Source: Unio delphinus (lineage: Eukaryota > Mollusca > Bivalvia > Unionida > Unionidae). Taken from it: a stretch of DNA of 64,000 nt. The stretch is from positions 22,288,001 through 22,352,000 of the forward strand of contig JAQISU010000155.1 in NCBI GenBank assembly GCA_029339505.1. Reading direction: 5' to 3'. A program made the translations under genes and the position numbers. Each line of letters begins with the position of its first letter. Position 1 is the stretch's first letter. Below, piece by piece: positions 49,760 through 59,154 of the stretch. Below the pieces are notes generated by a model, which had not been told where the DNA came from, did not search any database, and saw only the letters and a list, made by a program, of their open reading frames with translations.

Positions 49760-49873
49760 ATAAGATGGTTTTCACCCGCTTGAACTGGTCTCGACCGGAT
49801 TGTAGAGTCGTAGTTTTCTGTCTGATGCATAGAAGGGTATGACCTTGTCTAACCCTGAATCTGGCCGCGAACG

Positions 49874-49881
49874 TATATATA
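49874..49881 (+). promoter_or_regulatory. TATA box of the LTR promoter
   Basis: TATATATA; the solo LTR has TATAAAAA at the equivalent place. Transcription should start near 49905-49910. Confidence 0.5.
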
Positions 49882-50136
49882 GAAATCCGCGAATCAGGAC
49901 AGATTAGTTATTCGCATCAGCAGAAGACTGACGTTGACTCTTCAATTTCAGCTACGATTCCGTACCTGAATTCCCTCATCATTTCTATCATCTGGTGACA
50001 CTCTTTATCTGGGGACTCAACCTTTTTCTTCTTGCTATCTTCCTGAGTTCCCGGCCTGAGTTTATGAGACTGATCTATAGAACATTCCAGCTAAACATTT
50101 AAGAAAAGTCTCATAAAAGTTGGTGGAGCATAAGTA

Positions 50137-52338
50137 ATGAATAAAGGTGTCACCCCACACAACTATAACCTGCGAAACCGACTCATTCCGGAACTACTGC
50201 GACCTTCCGACTTCACTCCGCCCAGCTTTACTTCGACTCCCAGACCAACAGCTCCACCACATTTTGAAGAACCTTCGACATTTCCAACAATCTCCCTGCT
50301 ATTGAACACAACAGCTTCAACGTATACTTCGCCAGTCACGATCTACCCTCCTTTGTCTACTCTACAGACGACCCTGACCAACGCCACCAGTATTCTTACC
50401 ACTCCTAGTCCAGCACCAGTGATTTTACCTCCGCTTGACCTTGATTCAACAGATCCAACGCCCAGTCTACTAGTAGCGACCCCACGCAAACCTGATACTG
50501 ATTTCACCTCTACATTTGGACGTGTGACCCCAAACAGTGCCTTTCAACTAAACTGTGTGCCTGAACTTACAAAAACATTACCTGTGCTAGATTATGAACA
50601 TTTATCCAGGATTCATATTCGTTCTGGAGACAACAGATCAGCACAAAAAGGTATGTCCTCAGCTATTAAATTAGATGATTTTAATGGTGATCAATCTCAG
50701 AATCCTGTTAAATGGTTAGAACATTTTGTACAATGGGCTAGGTTTTATGAATTGTCAGATGATAAGATTTTGAATGCTTTTCCTTTTCATCTTCAGGGAC
50801 ATGCCAAAATTTGGTATGATACGTTGTCAGATAGTGATAAAAGCGATTGGTACACTCTAGTCTCAACTTTCAAATCTAGTTTTCACAATGACGATGTTAT
50901 TCTAGATCTATCAATTTCGCAAACTCAGCAAGGGTCTTCTGAACCAGTTTTAGACTATCTAAGCCGCCTTTTGCGAATCGCAACTAACAAAACCATTCCA
51001 GATCAAGTTTTATTAGCAGTGGCATTGAATGGATTGAAACCATCAGTAAAACGAATTGTTATGAACAAAAATCCAACTAGCATGTCAGATTTACGACAAG
51101 CTGCAGTTTTAGCGGAAAAGTCCATTGCATCTGCTAATGAATCAGATCTGTCAGCCCTTAACACACTTATTGACGAAGTTAAACAGCTAAAAGATGAGGT
51201 TAAAGTCTCTAATTCTAAACAAAGTGAGTTCATTAACACATACTCTCAAACACCTGCCAGTTCCAATTATACTAGACAGATATTTCGCACTCCAAGACCC
51301 CAAGCGCGAGGTTCAGAACAAAACAGACCTATTCCAAATTATGCTAGCAATAACTTACCACGGCAAGGTATGCGTTACCACCAGCAACCACAAAATCGCT
51401 CTCCAAACACTTGTTTCTATTGTCTCGGTTCCTGTTTTTCGAAGTCCGTTTGTCCAGCTCGAAATGCACAGTGTCACCTTTGTCACAAGAAAGGTCATTT
51501 TTCACGTGCACGCATGTCCACTCGTAAACAAAAGGAACTCGCACCTCACGGTAGGACACGAACCTGTCGTGAGCTTGACCAAGAACCACAAATCACACTA
51601 GTTACACCTATTCACAAAAATCTTGTTCCTCTTTTTGTTAAAAACAAAATCACGAATGCATTAGCGGACACAGGCGCGTCCATTTCGGCCATCAATTTAA
51701 AATTTCTTTCTCGCGCAGGATTCAATTCACGTCAAATTCAACCTTCAAATCTTAATAATATTATCGCGGCGGGGGGAGAAAAACACGCAATTTTTGGAAT
51801 GATCCCACTTAATTTAAAAATAGGAGGTGTAAGTTTTTCTCATACATTGTACGTTATTCCGGCCCTTCATCATTCGGTCATTCTCGGACTTGATTTCTTG
51901 AGTAAATACAAGGCAGTAGTGAATCTAGATACACAAACGCTCTCTTTGCTAGACGATACGGTAATTATCAATCTGATACGTACTGAGTCAGGATTAGCAC
52001 GTGTAAACAAAAGTACAACGGTTCCATCAAACTCAAGTTGTTCCATTCCTGTTCGTATCAGTAAAATAAAAAAGGGAACACCTGTTTTACTAGAACCATC
52101 TCACACTATGTCAAACTCCACATTTTTGACAGCTAGAACAATTGTAACAGTTTCGAAAAATAACTTTGTTCAGATTTTGAACCCTACTTCACAAGCTATA
52201 AACATACATGCAAATACAGTACTAGCTTATGTAGACGTACTACACCCACAAACCATATTTACTGTTAGTGAGGACACATATGACAAGAATATCACACCTG
52301 ATACACCTGACATCGTGGACACACAAACTAGTAAATAA
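50137..52338 (+). CDS. gag-pro: gag-protease polyprotein
   Basis: 733 codons from the first ATG after the primer site. Residues 1-170 are Pro/Ser/Thr-rich. About 180-330 is a retrotransposon gag capsid domain (DDFNGDQSQNPVKWLEHFVQ, then FPFHLQGHAKIWYDTL). Around 425-465 are two CCHC-like knuckles: the first is irregular and in the second, CHLCHKKGHFSRAR, the last Cys is Arg. About 510-610 is a retropepsin with the LADTGAS active site and a HSVILGLDFL C-terminal motif. Pol follows in the +1 frame, overlapping by 71 nt, as in some Ty3-type elements. Forms particles and cleaves the polyprotein. The damaged knuckle may be an early sign of decay. Confidence 0.85.
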   Translation: MNKGVTPHNYNLRNRLIPELLRPSDFTPPSFTSTPRPTAPPHFEEPSTFPTISLLLNTTASTYTSPVTIYPPLSTLQTTLTNATSILTTPSPAPVILPPLDLDSTDPTPSLLVATPRKPDTDFTSTFGRVTPNSAFQLNCVPELTKTLPVLDYEHLSRIHIRSGDNRSAQKGMSSAIKLDDFNGDQSQNPVKWLEHFVQWARFYELSDDKILNAFPFHLQGHAKIWYDTLSDSDKSDWYTLVSTFKSSFHNDDVILDLSISQTQQGSSEPVLDYLSRLLRIATNKTIPDQVLLAVALNGLKPSVKRIVMNKNPTSMSDLRQAAVLAEKSIASANESDLSALNTLIDEVKQLKDEVKVSNSKQSEFINTYSQTPASSNYTRQIFRTPRPQARGSEQNRPIPNYASNNLPRQGMRYHQQPQNRSPNTCFYCLGSCFSKSVCPARNAQCHLCHKKGHFSRARMSTRKQKELAPHGRTRTCRELDQEPQITLVTPIHKNLVPLFVKNKITNALADTGASISAINLKFLSRAGFNSRQIQPSNLNNIIAAGGEKHAIFGMIPLNLKIGGVSFSHTLYVIPALHHSVILGLDFLSKYKAVVNLDTQTLSLLDDTVIINLIRTESGLARVNKSTTVPSNSSCSIPVRISKIKKGTPVLLEPSHTMSNSTFLTARTIVTVSKNNFVQILNPTSQAINIHANTVLAYVDVLHPQTIFTVSEDTYDKNITPDTPDIVDTQTSK

Positions 52339-53005
52339 CAAGAACCAATTAATTTTGATTTACACTCTTCAGATTTGTCAGAAAAATCAAAAACAAGAAC
52401 TTCAATTATTTCTGAATAAACATAGGGATGTGTTTGCCTTGAACTTAGATGAATTAGGAAGTACTACAGTATTTACTCATCGAATAGAGACAGGTGATTC
52501 CATGCCAATTCGTTGTCAACCTTATCGTGCGTCTCCGCACATCAATAAAGAAATTGATAGACAGGTAGATGAATTATTAGAACGCCAACTAATCGAACCC
52601 AGTTTTTCTAGCTATGCATCTCCAGTTGTTTTAGTCAAAAAGAAAAATGGGGAATATCGTTTTGCTATTGACTATAGGAAACTTAATCAGGTGACACAAC
52701 CAATGACATTCCCTCTTCCAAGATTAGAAGATGTAATTGATGCAGTTGGACAAACTAAACCATGTCTTTTCAGTACATTAGATTTAAATTCAGCATTTTG
52801 GCAAATTAAAATGGATCCAGCAACAAAACATAAGAGCTCTTTCATAACATCACGTGGTCTTTACCAATGGAATGTAATGCCGCATGGACTCAGGAATGCG
52901 CCCGCCACATATTGTATTCTTTTAGGTCATGTACTTAGAGGTATACCATGGTCAACATGTCTTGCATACATAGATGACATTATTATTTTTTTCCAATTCA
53001 TTTGA
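52268..53005 (+). CDS. pol: pol, reverse transcriptase part 1
   Basis: Frame +1 relative to gag. Contains the RT palm and fingers blocks of gypsy elements: FTHRIETGDSMPIRCQPYR, YASPVVLVKKKNGEYRFAID, FSTLDLNSAFWQIKMD, MPHGLRNAPATYCILL and the catalytic YIDDIII (YxDD). It ends prematurely right after the catalytic motif because a T7 run near 52987-52993 appears one base too long; the remainder continues in the next frame. The alanine/tyrosine in PATYC replaces the usual PATFQ. Confidence 0.85.
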   Translation: MRTHMTRISHLIHLTSWTHKLVNNKNQLILIYTLQICQKNQKQELQLFLNKHRDVFALNLDELGSTTVFTHRIETGDSMPIRCQPYRASPHINKEIDRQVDELLERQLIEPSFSSYASPVVLVKKKNGEYRFAIDYRKLNQVTQPMTFPLPRLEDVIDAVGQTKPCLFSTLDLNSAFWQIKMDPATKHKSSFITSRGLYQWNVMPHGLRNAPATYCILLGHVLRGIPWSTCLAYIDDIIIFFQFI

Positions 53006-53996
53006 AGAACACTTAGCACATCTTGAACTTATTTTTGATCGATTACGTCAAGCAAACTTGACACTCAAACCATCAAAATGTGTATTCGCAGCATCTGAAG
53101 TTATTTATCTTGGTCATAAATTCTCAACAAAAGGAATCAAAGTAGATGAGTCCAAAATTGACACAGTTACACAGTTTCCTGTTCCAAAAACACAGAAAGA
53201 TGTTAGAAGTTTTCTAGGGTTGTGCAATTATTACAGAAAATTTGTCCAAGGATATTCTACAATAGCAACACCTTTAAATATATTATTGACAAAAGACAGT
53301 TCATTTCTTTGGACAGACAAGTGTCAAAAAGCATTTGAAACTCTTAAGACAGCCTTGACCACAGCTCCTATCTTGGCTTATCCTGATTTTAATAAACCAT
53401 TTAGACTCACATGTGATGCCAGTGGTACAGCTCTAGGTTATATTTTGTCTAAGATAGGGACAGACGACAAAGAGCATGTCATTGCTTATGGTGGACGAGC
53501 ATTAACAAATGCTGAAAGACAATGGTCAGTAACTGAACAGGAGTGTTTAGCGGTATTAGAAGGTATCCGAACATATCATGTTTACCTATCACATCAGAAA
53601 TTTACTGTCATTACAGATCACAAGGCATTAGTTTGGCTAAAGACAGTTAAACACACTTCGAATAGACTAATTCGTTGGTCACTTCGCTTACAGGAATACG
53701 ATTTTGATATCGTATACACTCCAGGCCATAAAAACACAAATGCAGACGCACTCTCACGTCGAAACTACGACCAAACAGCTAAGACTGACAGCCAATTAGA
53801 AAAATCTCCAGCATACACTAACACTCAGGCTCAATTAGAAACACCAGTACACGCCATTCAAGAAGAATTGACAGAAATTACATTCTTCTACGATAACGAA
53901 GACGTTACTAACCTATTTCCAGTACATACTAATGATAACATACCTAGCGGTAGTTCTGAAGAACTACCGGATATCGCCCAATATCAGCGCGAGTGA
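52974..53996 (+). CDS. pol: pol, RT thumb and RNase H
   Basis: Continues RT in the third frame: HLELIFDRLRQANLTLKPSK, VIYLGHKFSTKGI and DVRSFLGLCNYYRKFV, then the RNase H domain with LTCDASGTALGYIL (catalytic Asp), RQWSVTEQECLAVLEG (catalytic Glu), VITDHKALVWL (Asp) and GHKNTNADALSRR at the end. It stops at 53996 after an apparent one-base insertion near 53995, beyond which integrase is in frame 1. Confidence 0.85.
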   Translation: MTLLFFSNSFEEHLAHLELIFDRLRQANLTLKPSKCVFAASEVIYLGHKFSTKGIKVDESKIDTVTQFPVPKTQKDVRSFLGLCNYYRKFVQGYSTIATPLNILLTKDSSFLWTDKCQKAFETLKTALTTAPILAYPDFNKPFRLTCDASGTALGYILSKIGTDDKEHVIAYGGRALTNAERQWSVTEQECLAVLEGIRTYHVYLSHQKFTVITDHKALVWLKTVKHTSNRLIRWSLRLQEYDFDIVYTPGHKNTNADALSRRNYDQTAKTDSQLEKSPAYTNTQAQLETPVHAIQEELTEITFFYDNEDVTNLFPVHTNDNIPSGSSEELPDIAQYQRE

Positions 53997-54543
53997 CCCT
54001 GATTTTAAGGACATGTATGTTTACTTAGAACAAGGAATATTACCAGAAAACACTCGTCGCGCAACAGCTATTCCATATGAAGCAAATCAATATGAACTAA
54101 TCAATGGTGTCTTACATCATTTTTTCCAGCCTCGTACAAAACACAAAACTTCTCTAGATCAACTCATAAAACAAGTTGCTTTACCCACAAAATTAAGACT
54201 AGATGTACTTCTATCTTATCACGATTCAAAGGCAGGAGGCTGTCATTTTGGTGTTCAAAGAACATATCAAGCTATCAAACAGAAATATTATTGGCCTAAA
54301 ATGTATCAAAATGTGTATGATTACATTACATCATGCTCTAAATGTCAGCTTATTAAACGGGACACAAACGCACGAAAAGCCCCACTGCACCCATTGCCCC
54401 CAGAAGACGTATTCTCTAGGTGGCATATGGACATTTTGTGCATGCCAAAAAGTAAGGAAGGTTATCAATACATCTTATTGGTGACAGATAGTTTGTCACA
54501 TTGGTGTGAAGCCTTGCCCTTACGTTCTCAAACAGCAACATAA
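53932..54543 (+). CDS. pol: pol, integrase N-terminal part
   Basis: Real coding begins near 53990. Contains the HHCC zinc-binding domain: LLSYHDSKAGGCHFGVQRTY with two His, then ITSCSKCQLIKR with two Cys; and the first catalytic Asp (WHMDILCM) of the D,D35E core, followed by YQYILLVTDSLSHWCEALPL. A TAA at 54541-54543 interrupts the frame in the core; the same frame continues immediately afterwards. Confidence 0.8.
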   Translation: MITYLAVVLKNYRISPNISASDPDFKDMYVYLEQGILPENTRRATAIPYEANQYELINGVLHHFFQPRTKHKTSLDQLIKQVALPTKLRLDVLLSYHDSKAGGCHFGVQRTYQAIKQKYYWPKMYQNVYDYITSCSKCQLIKRDTNARKAPLHPLPPEDVFSRWHMDILCMPKSKEGYQYILLVTDSLSHWCEALPLRSQTAT

Positions 54544-54555
54544 ATCGCCAATGTT

Positions 54556-55566
54556 TTGTACAATGAGATATTTACACGTTATGGTGCACCGCGAACACTT
54601 GTCAGTGATCGTGGACGAAACTTTATGTCTCAAATTGTACTCGCGCTTTGTGAATTATTTCAAGTCACACGACATCATACTAGTTCATACCACCCTCAAA
54701 CTAATAGTTCCTGTGAAAGGACCAATAGTACCATTAGTCAGGCCCTTAGGGCTTACTGTAGTAAACATCAAGATGATTGGCCGTCCATATTACCCAGCGT
54801 AATGATGGCATTCCGAATGAGTCCAGCAGTTAATTCTACTGGATACTCACCTTATTCCATAGTCTTTGGGAAAGAAATGACCTTACCCTTAGATGTGTCT
54901 CTTACGCCTAAAGAGACTGTACAAACACAAACACAACAGTACATAGATCAGTTGATTCAAAGATTGAAAATAGTTCAAGAAATAGCTAAAGCAAATACAC
55001 GTGAAGCACAAAACACAAGCAAACAGAGGTTTGACCAGAAAGCAAAGGAACCGTCCTTTCGCGTTGGAGATTATGTACATTTACAAATCTCACATATACC
55101 TGTAGGGTTATCAAAAAAGCTTTACCCTCGTTGGGAAGGTCCATATTACATCACTCAAGAAGGTCCGAATAGCACCTACAGATTACGTCGTTGTTCAGAC
55201 AATAAAGAAATGAAATCACTTGTACACGCAAACAGGCTTAAGCACTATAAAGATCCTAGGGATTATAGACCTCCGACACCGGACACAGTCAGTACACCTC
55301 CACAGTCGACACAAACATCACATGATCAAGCAAGCGATGAGCACACACCAACCAACAATGGTACCGAATGGTACTTAGTTGATAAACTGTTGAAATCTAA
55401 ATGGATTTTTGGGAAAAAGCATTATTTGGTTAAGTGGTCAGATGGATCCACGCCATCATGGCAACCAACTGAGAATGTGTCTCCAGCATTAAAACAAGCA
55501 TTTCACAGTAAACGCACACAATCAAACGCACGTCGCAAACGACGAAGTCGAATATTTCGTCATTGA
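54556..55566 (+). CDS. pol: pol, integrase core end, GPY/F and chromodomain-like tail
   Basis: Same frame as the preceding part, after the TAA. It has the second Asp (LVSDRGRNFMS) and the Glu (SYHPQTNSSCERTNSTISQA) of the D,D35E triad, a GPY/F module (LYPRWEGPYYITQEGPNSTY) and, at residues about 270-320, a chromodomain-like segment: EWYLVDKLLKSKWIFGKKHY, then LVKWSDGSTPSWQPTENV. Such tails can steer integration by contact with modified histones. Ends with a basic stretch. Confidence 0.85.
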   Translation: MYNEIFTRYGAPRTLVSDRGRNFMSQIVLALCELFQVTRHHTSSYHPQTNSSCERTNSTISQALRAYCSKHQDDWPSILPSVMMAFRMSPAVNSTGYSPYSIVFGKEMTLPLDVSLTPKETVQTQTQQYIDQLIQRLKIVQEIAKANTREAQNTSKQRFDQKAKEPSFRVGDYVHLQISHIPVGLSKKLYPRWEGPYYITQEGPNSTYRLRRCSDNKEMKSLVHANRLKHYKDPRDYRPPTPDTVSTPPQSTQTSHDQASDEHTPTNNGTEWYLVDKLLKSKWIFGKKHYLVKWSDGSTPSWQPTENVSPALKQAFHSKRTQSNARRKRRSRIFRH

Positions 55567-55716
55567 ATTCAATACGAAATTTAGAAGGAAATTTCTTCGC
55601 AACTGAGAGAGTTAATGCTAGTCCTTTCCGCCATTCCATCACTTCCTAGTGCCTTCTATATTCTTTCTTCTTCTTTCGCCGGCAAAGTTCTCAAATTCTT
55701 TTCTTTTCTTTAAGGT

Positions 55717-56922
55717 ATGAGTGGAATGTGGATTTCGGTCATAGGACTGCTTCTTCTGACTCTGAATCCAGGGTCTGCTGTAGATGTGCAAAGATTAAAC
55801 TATGGAGTTATCTTCCAGTCTCTCTCACCAGTATATTGTTCAGCCGATAAATGGATACACACGTTTCAAATACAACTCCCAGAGAACATTTCTGTCGATC
55901 CTATAGAATATTGTCAAAAAAGTGTAAAATGTAGCTACAAAAATACACTACTTCAACAACTAAACGCAATACGTCTTACAATGAATGCACAGTTTAACGA
56001 AACAATCTCATTAATTAATGAGTTAATACCAGAAGGTGTTTTTCAGTCTTCAAATTTGTCAAAAAGAGTAATTTTGCCCTTCGTTGGTGAAATAGGTAAA
56101 AGCCTATTCGGTTTAGCCACAACAGGAGATGTTGCCACATTAGCAAGTCACATAAATATGCTGACAAGACAGAATAATAAAATGCTCAGTGCTCTTGCCC
56201 GACATGGAGGTGATTTTTCCTCCTATATTTCACAAGTCGACAATCGTTTTAAAAATATATTATCTGCTATTGGTCAAAACTTGAAAACGCTTCAATTACT
56301 AGAACAAACAATGATTGAAAATGAAGAAAACATACGCCAACAATATCAGAAAACAGAAGAAGTAATTGCCTCACAAATGTTAGATTCCCAACAAATTAGG
56401 CATGAATTAGAGAAATTACAGATAGCAACTGCAGAATTGGCAGCAGGAAAGTTGCCTCCGATACTGATTCCACCTCATATTTTAGCAGACTCAACCAATC
56501 AAATCGAAACTATGATATCTACTGATTATCCAGGCTATTCAGTAACACCGAAAGATCCACGCTATTATTATCAATATGGGTCATTTATGGCAACGCGTAA
56601 AAACCGCGACTTATATATTGCCTTGCAAATTCCAATCTCATCTCGACGACGACCATTTGAAATGTATCGAATTCAATCATTTCCGGTCCCAATTAACACT
56701 TCATCTACACATGTTACGCAATTACTTGATTTACCAGACATAATGCTTGTATCTGATGACTACCAATTTTACACAACACTAGCATTATCGACCCTAAATC
56801 AATGCACCGGTAAGGACATTTTACATTGTAACATCCGCCCTACACTCAACCTGAGTGTATCAATAGTCTATTCCAAGATGATAAGAATAATATCCATCAG
56901 ACTTGTAACTTCCGTTTCATGA
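55717..56922 (+). CDS. env: env-like glycoprotein, N-terminal part
   Basis: 401 codons. Signal peptide at 1-21 (MSGMWISVIGLLLLTLNPGS), several N-glycosylation sites and cysteines, a dibasic possible cleavage site at 116-117, and immediately after it a PFVGEIGKSLFGLATTGDV segment that resembles the start of the membrane-anchored subunit of baculovirus F-type fusion proteins and gypsy Env. A long coiled-coil region follows (about 140-245). The ATG lies 2 nt after a splice-acceptor-like TTTCTTTTCTTTAAG (55700-55714), so env is likely made from a spliced RNA. The frame is lost near 56840-56890; the last 30 or so codons are out of frame. Function by homology would be membrane fusion. Confidence 0.7.
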   Translation: MSGMWISVIGLLLLTLNPGSAVDVQRLNYGVIFQSLSPVYCSADKWIHTFQIQLPENISVDPIEYCQKSVKCSYKNTLLQQLNAIRLTMNAQFNETISLINELIPEGVFQSSNLSKRVILPFVGEIGKSLFGLATTGDVATLASHINMLTRQNNKMLSALARHGGDFSSYISQVDNRFKNILSAIGQNLKTLQLLEQTMIENEENIRQQYQKTEEVIASQMLDSQQIRHELEKLQIATAELAAGKLPPILIPPHILADSTNQIETMISTDYPGYSVTPKDPRYYYQYGSFMATRKNRDLYIALQIPISSRRRPFEMYRIQSFPVPINTSSTHVTQLLDLPDIMLVSDDYQFYTTLALSTLNQCTGKDILHCNIRPTLNLSVSIVYSKMIRIISIRLVTSVS

Positions 56923-58118
56923 CAAACCGAGTCGTGCCACATATTCTAGATATTTCCTCAAATCAAATATTAGTTTACCTTATGGACGAAATAATACTTG
57001 AATGTCAAAATCAACGTCGCATTGTTAAAGGTTGTCGTTTCTGTATTATGAGTATCCCTTGTCACTGCACAGTTGTTACTACATCTATGACATATGACGG
57101 ACATATCACTACTTGTTCTGACAATTCGACTGAAATTACCCAACTTCACCCAATTAATTTAGCACTTTTACAACAATTTTTCAACTCCACACATTTAGCA
57201 GCCATTTTAGGTAATACATCCTTTGACAATCCTTTGACTATCTCTATACCTGAATTTAAATTGTATGAACATCAAATGTCGCAATTCCTTGCTACAGATA
57301 AGGAAATTGACTTAAGTCTTAAGAAAGTAGCGGCACGTGCTAAAAGCGATCAAAGAATCTTTTCGTCCTTAGCGGAAACAATGTTGAGTGGTGAAATTTC
57401 AGTTGATGATGATTCCTGGTTTGATCCCAAATCTATTATGACTATCATTAGTTTATCTGTATCTATTTTGAATACATTGGCAATTCTTTGGCTCATATGG
57501 CGATTCAGAACATTGTCAACGGCACTCTTACTTGTTCATTCAACAAAAGCAGAATCTACAGTCCATTTCCAGTATACCATAGCACCGACAACAATTGTTC
57601 CTGATTGGTTTACTACAGTTTCTGATGTACTTACTTGGGATCATTTGATCTTTTCAGTTTCATTTATGACATTTGTAATTGCTCTCGTTCAAGTCTATAA
57701 ATGGGTTACTCAGTCAAATGCGCGAACTAAGCTTCGTCTTGAAATTACTACAGGAGTTCAATGCGTACTTGTTGACATACTTCAACTTGGTTTGTGTCCT
57801 TCATATTGGAACATTACTGGACCTTTGATGATTGAGAACCTTCATGTAACTGGTTACCTACGACCTCAACTACATGTCACATGGACAGGTTTTAAGCTTA
57901 CTAAAGTGAACACAAACTTCGACCTAACTATACCAACCTCTTTCAGTATTGATCTTGTCTCTGCATTCAAACTGCGTTCAATTTTTCGCAAGCCTTTCTG
58001 TGCACACGTTATTTGGACACACCATGATATTGCGTTTCCACTACGTCCGGACGGAAGTATTTCCGAATGTTCTCCTCGAACATACCCTTCCGTGCCACCC
58101 TACTCGATATTACCGTAA
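56919..58118 (+). CDS. env: env-like glycoprotein, C-terminal part
   Basis: Continuation of env in a different frame; homologous reading starts upstream of the ATG at 56919, near 56850. Residues 1-165 are ectodomain with clustered cysteines (GCRFCIMSIPCHCTV). A membrane segment lies at about 169-195 (IMTIISLSVSILNTLAILWL) followed by a second hydrophobic stretch (LIFSVSFMTFVIALVQVY, about 240-258) and a long C-terminal region of about 140 residues, longer than the tails of known gypsy Env. Whether this tail is cytoplasmic is not clear from sequence. Confidence 0.65.
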   Translation: MTNRVVPHILDISSNQILVYLMDEIILECQNQRRIVKGCRFCIMSIPCHCTVVTTSMTYDGHITTCSDNSTEITQLHPINLALLQQFFNSTHLAAILGNTSFDNPLTISIPEFKLYEHQMSQFLATDKEIDLSLKKVAARAKSDQRIFSSLAETMLSGEISVDDDSWFDPKSIMTIISLSVSILNTLAILWLIWRFRTLSTALLLVHSTKAESTVHFQYTIAPTTIVPDWFTTVSDVLTWDHLIFSVSFMTFVIALVQVYKWVTQSNARTKLRLEITTGVQCVLVDILQLGLCPSYWNITGPLMIENLHVTGYLRPQLHVTWTGFKLTKVNTNFDLTIPTSFSIDLVSAFKLRSIFRKPFCAHVIWTHHDIAFPLRPDGSISECSPRTYPSVPPYSILP

Positions 58119-58244
58119 ATATACACATATGAATACACGCCCTCGCATTCTTAGGTCAAGATGATAATACAGAAAAAGACAATCAAATAATAATGATCAT
58201 ATGATGATAAATTCATAGTCTTCTTATTTCTATAAATTAGATTA

Positions 58245-58321
<77 letters not shown>

Positions 58322-58487
58322 TTAGATAAAATAACAACACACATAATTGTGATTTAACATATACGTATTAATTCCGCTCCTATTACTATTTTATTATAAG
58401 ACTAAGAATTACTTGAAACATACAAGTTATATATTTATTCTTTTTGTCTTTTCAAATTCAGCACCATACCGTCGGATACAACGACGC

Positions 58488-58574
<87 letters not shown>

Positions 58575-58686
58575 CAAATCCAAAAACAAAACCTACCTTG
58601 GACTAAAATAAGTAAAATACCTTTTATTAAATAAATAACTCTAGTTAACCAAATTTACAACAAAAACAGCTCAATACATATCAACC
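58119..58686. other. env to last-ORF spacer with two (TA)n arrays
   Basis: TA arrays at 58248-58320 and 58491-58573. Between them TTCTTTTTGTCTTTTCAAATTCAG (58440-58461, given here by position; key part CTTTTCAAATTCAG) is a good splice acceptor that could serve an mRNA for the ORF at 58687. Confidence 0.6.
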
Positions 58687-59154
58687 ATGGCAGACTCTAT
58701 TACATTTGATTTTGGTCACAACAAAACTATAACCATAAGAAACCCTGAACTTGAAAAAATAGTTGAAGCCTTTCCAATATTACAGAATTTTCACAAGTGG
58801 TTACAAACTCCCTTTCAAATGTACAAATTTGATATTTCGGTCGCTCGACATTTATTTTTGTCAATAACCAGGGGCACAGTACTATATAACAACCCAAATT
58901 CATTATTTGAAGCAGTTCGCATTGCAGCATACCTCTCAACGCCTGAAGAAACGCTAGCTCGCCTGCTCTCCGGTATTGTGCCCTCTCCTGATATGATTCC
59001 ACGTTATTTAGGTTTTATTCATCAACTTTTAATCGGAGGCTACACTGGATTAGCCGAACTGTATATTCGTGATACAAAGTTACCTCTTTCCTTGCTACAA
59101 AACTCACGAATTAGTTATCGCAAATTCAAAAAAACAATGTCGAGACGCGCATAA
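58687..59154 (+). CDS. Post-env ORF, part 1: unknown accessory-like protein
   Basis: 155 codons from a good start context (ACCATGG). The product reads as a globular, helical protein: MADSITFDFGHNKTITIRNP, HKWLQTPFQMYKFDISVARH, then SLFEAVRIAAYLSTPEETLA and PRYLGFIHQLLIGGYTGLAE. No signal peptide, membrane segment or motif I know. It lies inside the element between env and the 3' LTR, in the place where complex retroviruses and some errantiviruses carry extra genes. The frame ends shortly after an A7 run (59128-59134), beyond which a coding-like frame continues +1. Confidence 0.6.
   Translation: MADSITFDFGHNKTITIRNPELEKIVEAFPILQNFHKWLQTPFQMYKFDISVARHLFLSITRGTVLYNNPNSLFEAVRIAAYLSTPEETLARLLSGIVPSPDMIPRYLGFIHQLLIGGYTGLAELYIRDTKLPLSLLQNSRISYRKFKKTMSRRA

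Larger units (their letters stand above)
49274..50118 (+). repeat. 5' LTR of the gypsy element
   Basis: 845 bp, TGTTAGGATT...CATAAAA. U3 has two TGACGTC motifs, one a perfect CRE (TGACGTCA, 49752-49759), and a TATATATA box (49874-49881) 28 nt before the 43-bp start-site segment (49909-49951). Compared with the solo LTR it lacks the intron-like 579 bp and both AATAAA signals. The exact 3' limit is inferred from the solo LTR and the following TGG of the primer site. Confidence 0.85.

Noticed and set aside
49573..49830. 85-codon - strand frame, repeated at 60375-60632
   Set aside because: Lies in the U3 part of both LTRs and is present only because the LTRs are nearly identical; no sign of selection or start context.
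50121..50136. Naming the primer tRNA of the gypsy element
   Set aside because: TGGTGGAGCA is in the right place for a primer site, but the matching tRNA cannot be identified without a tRNA set of the host.
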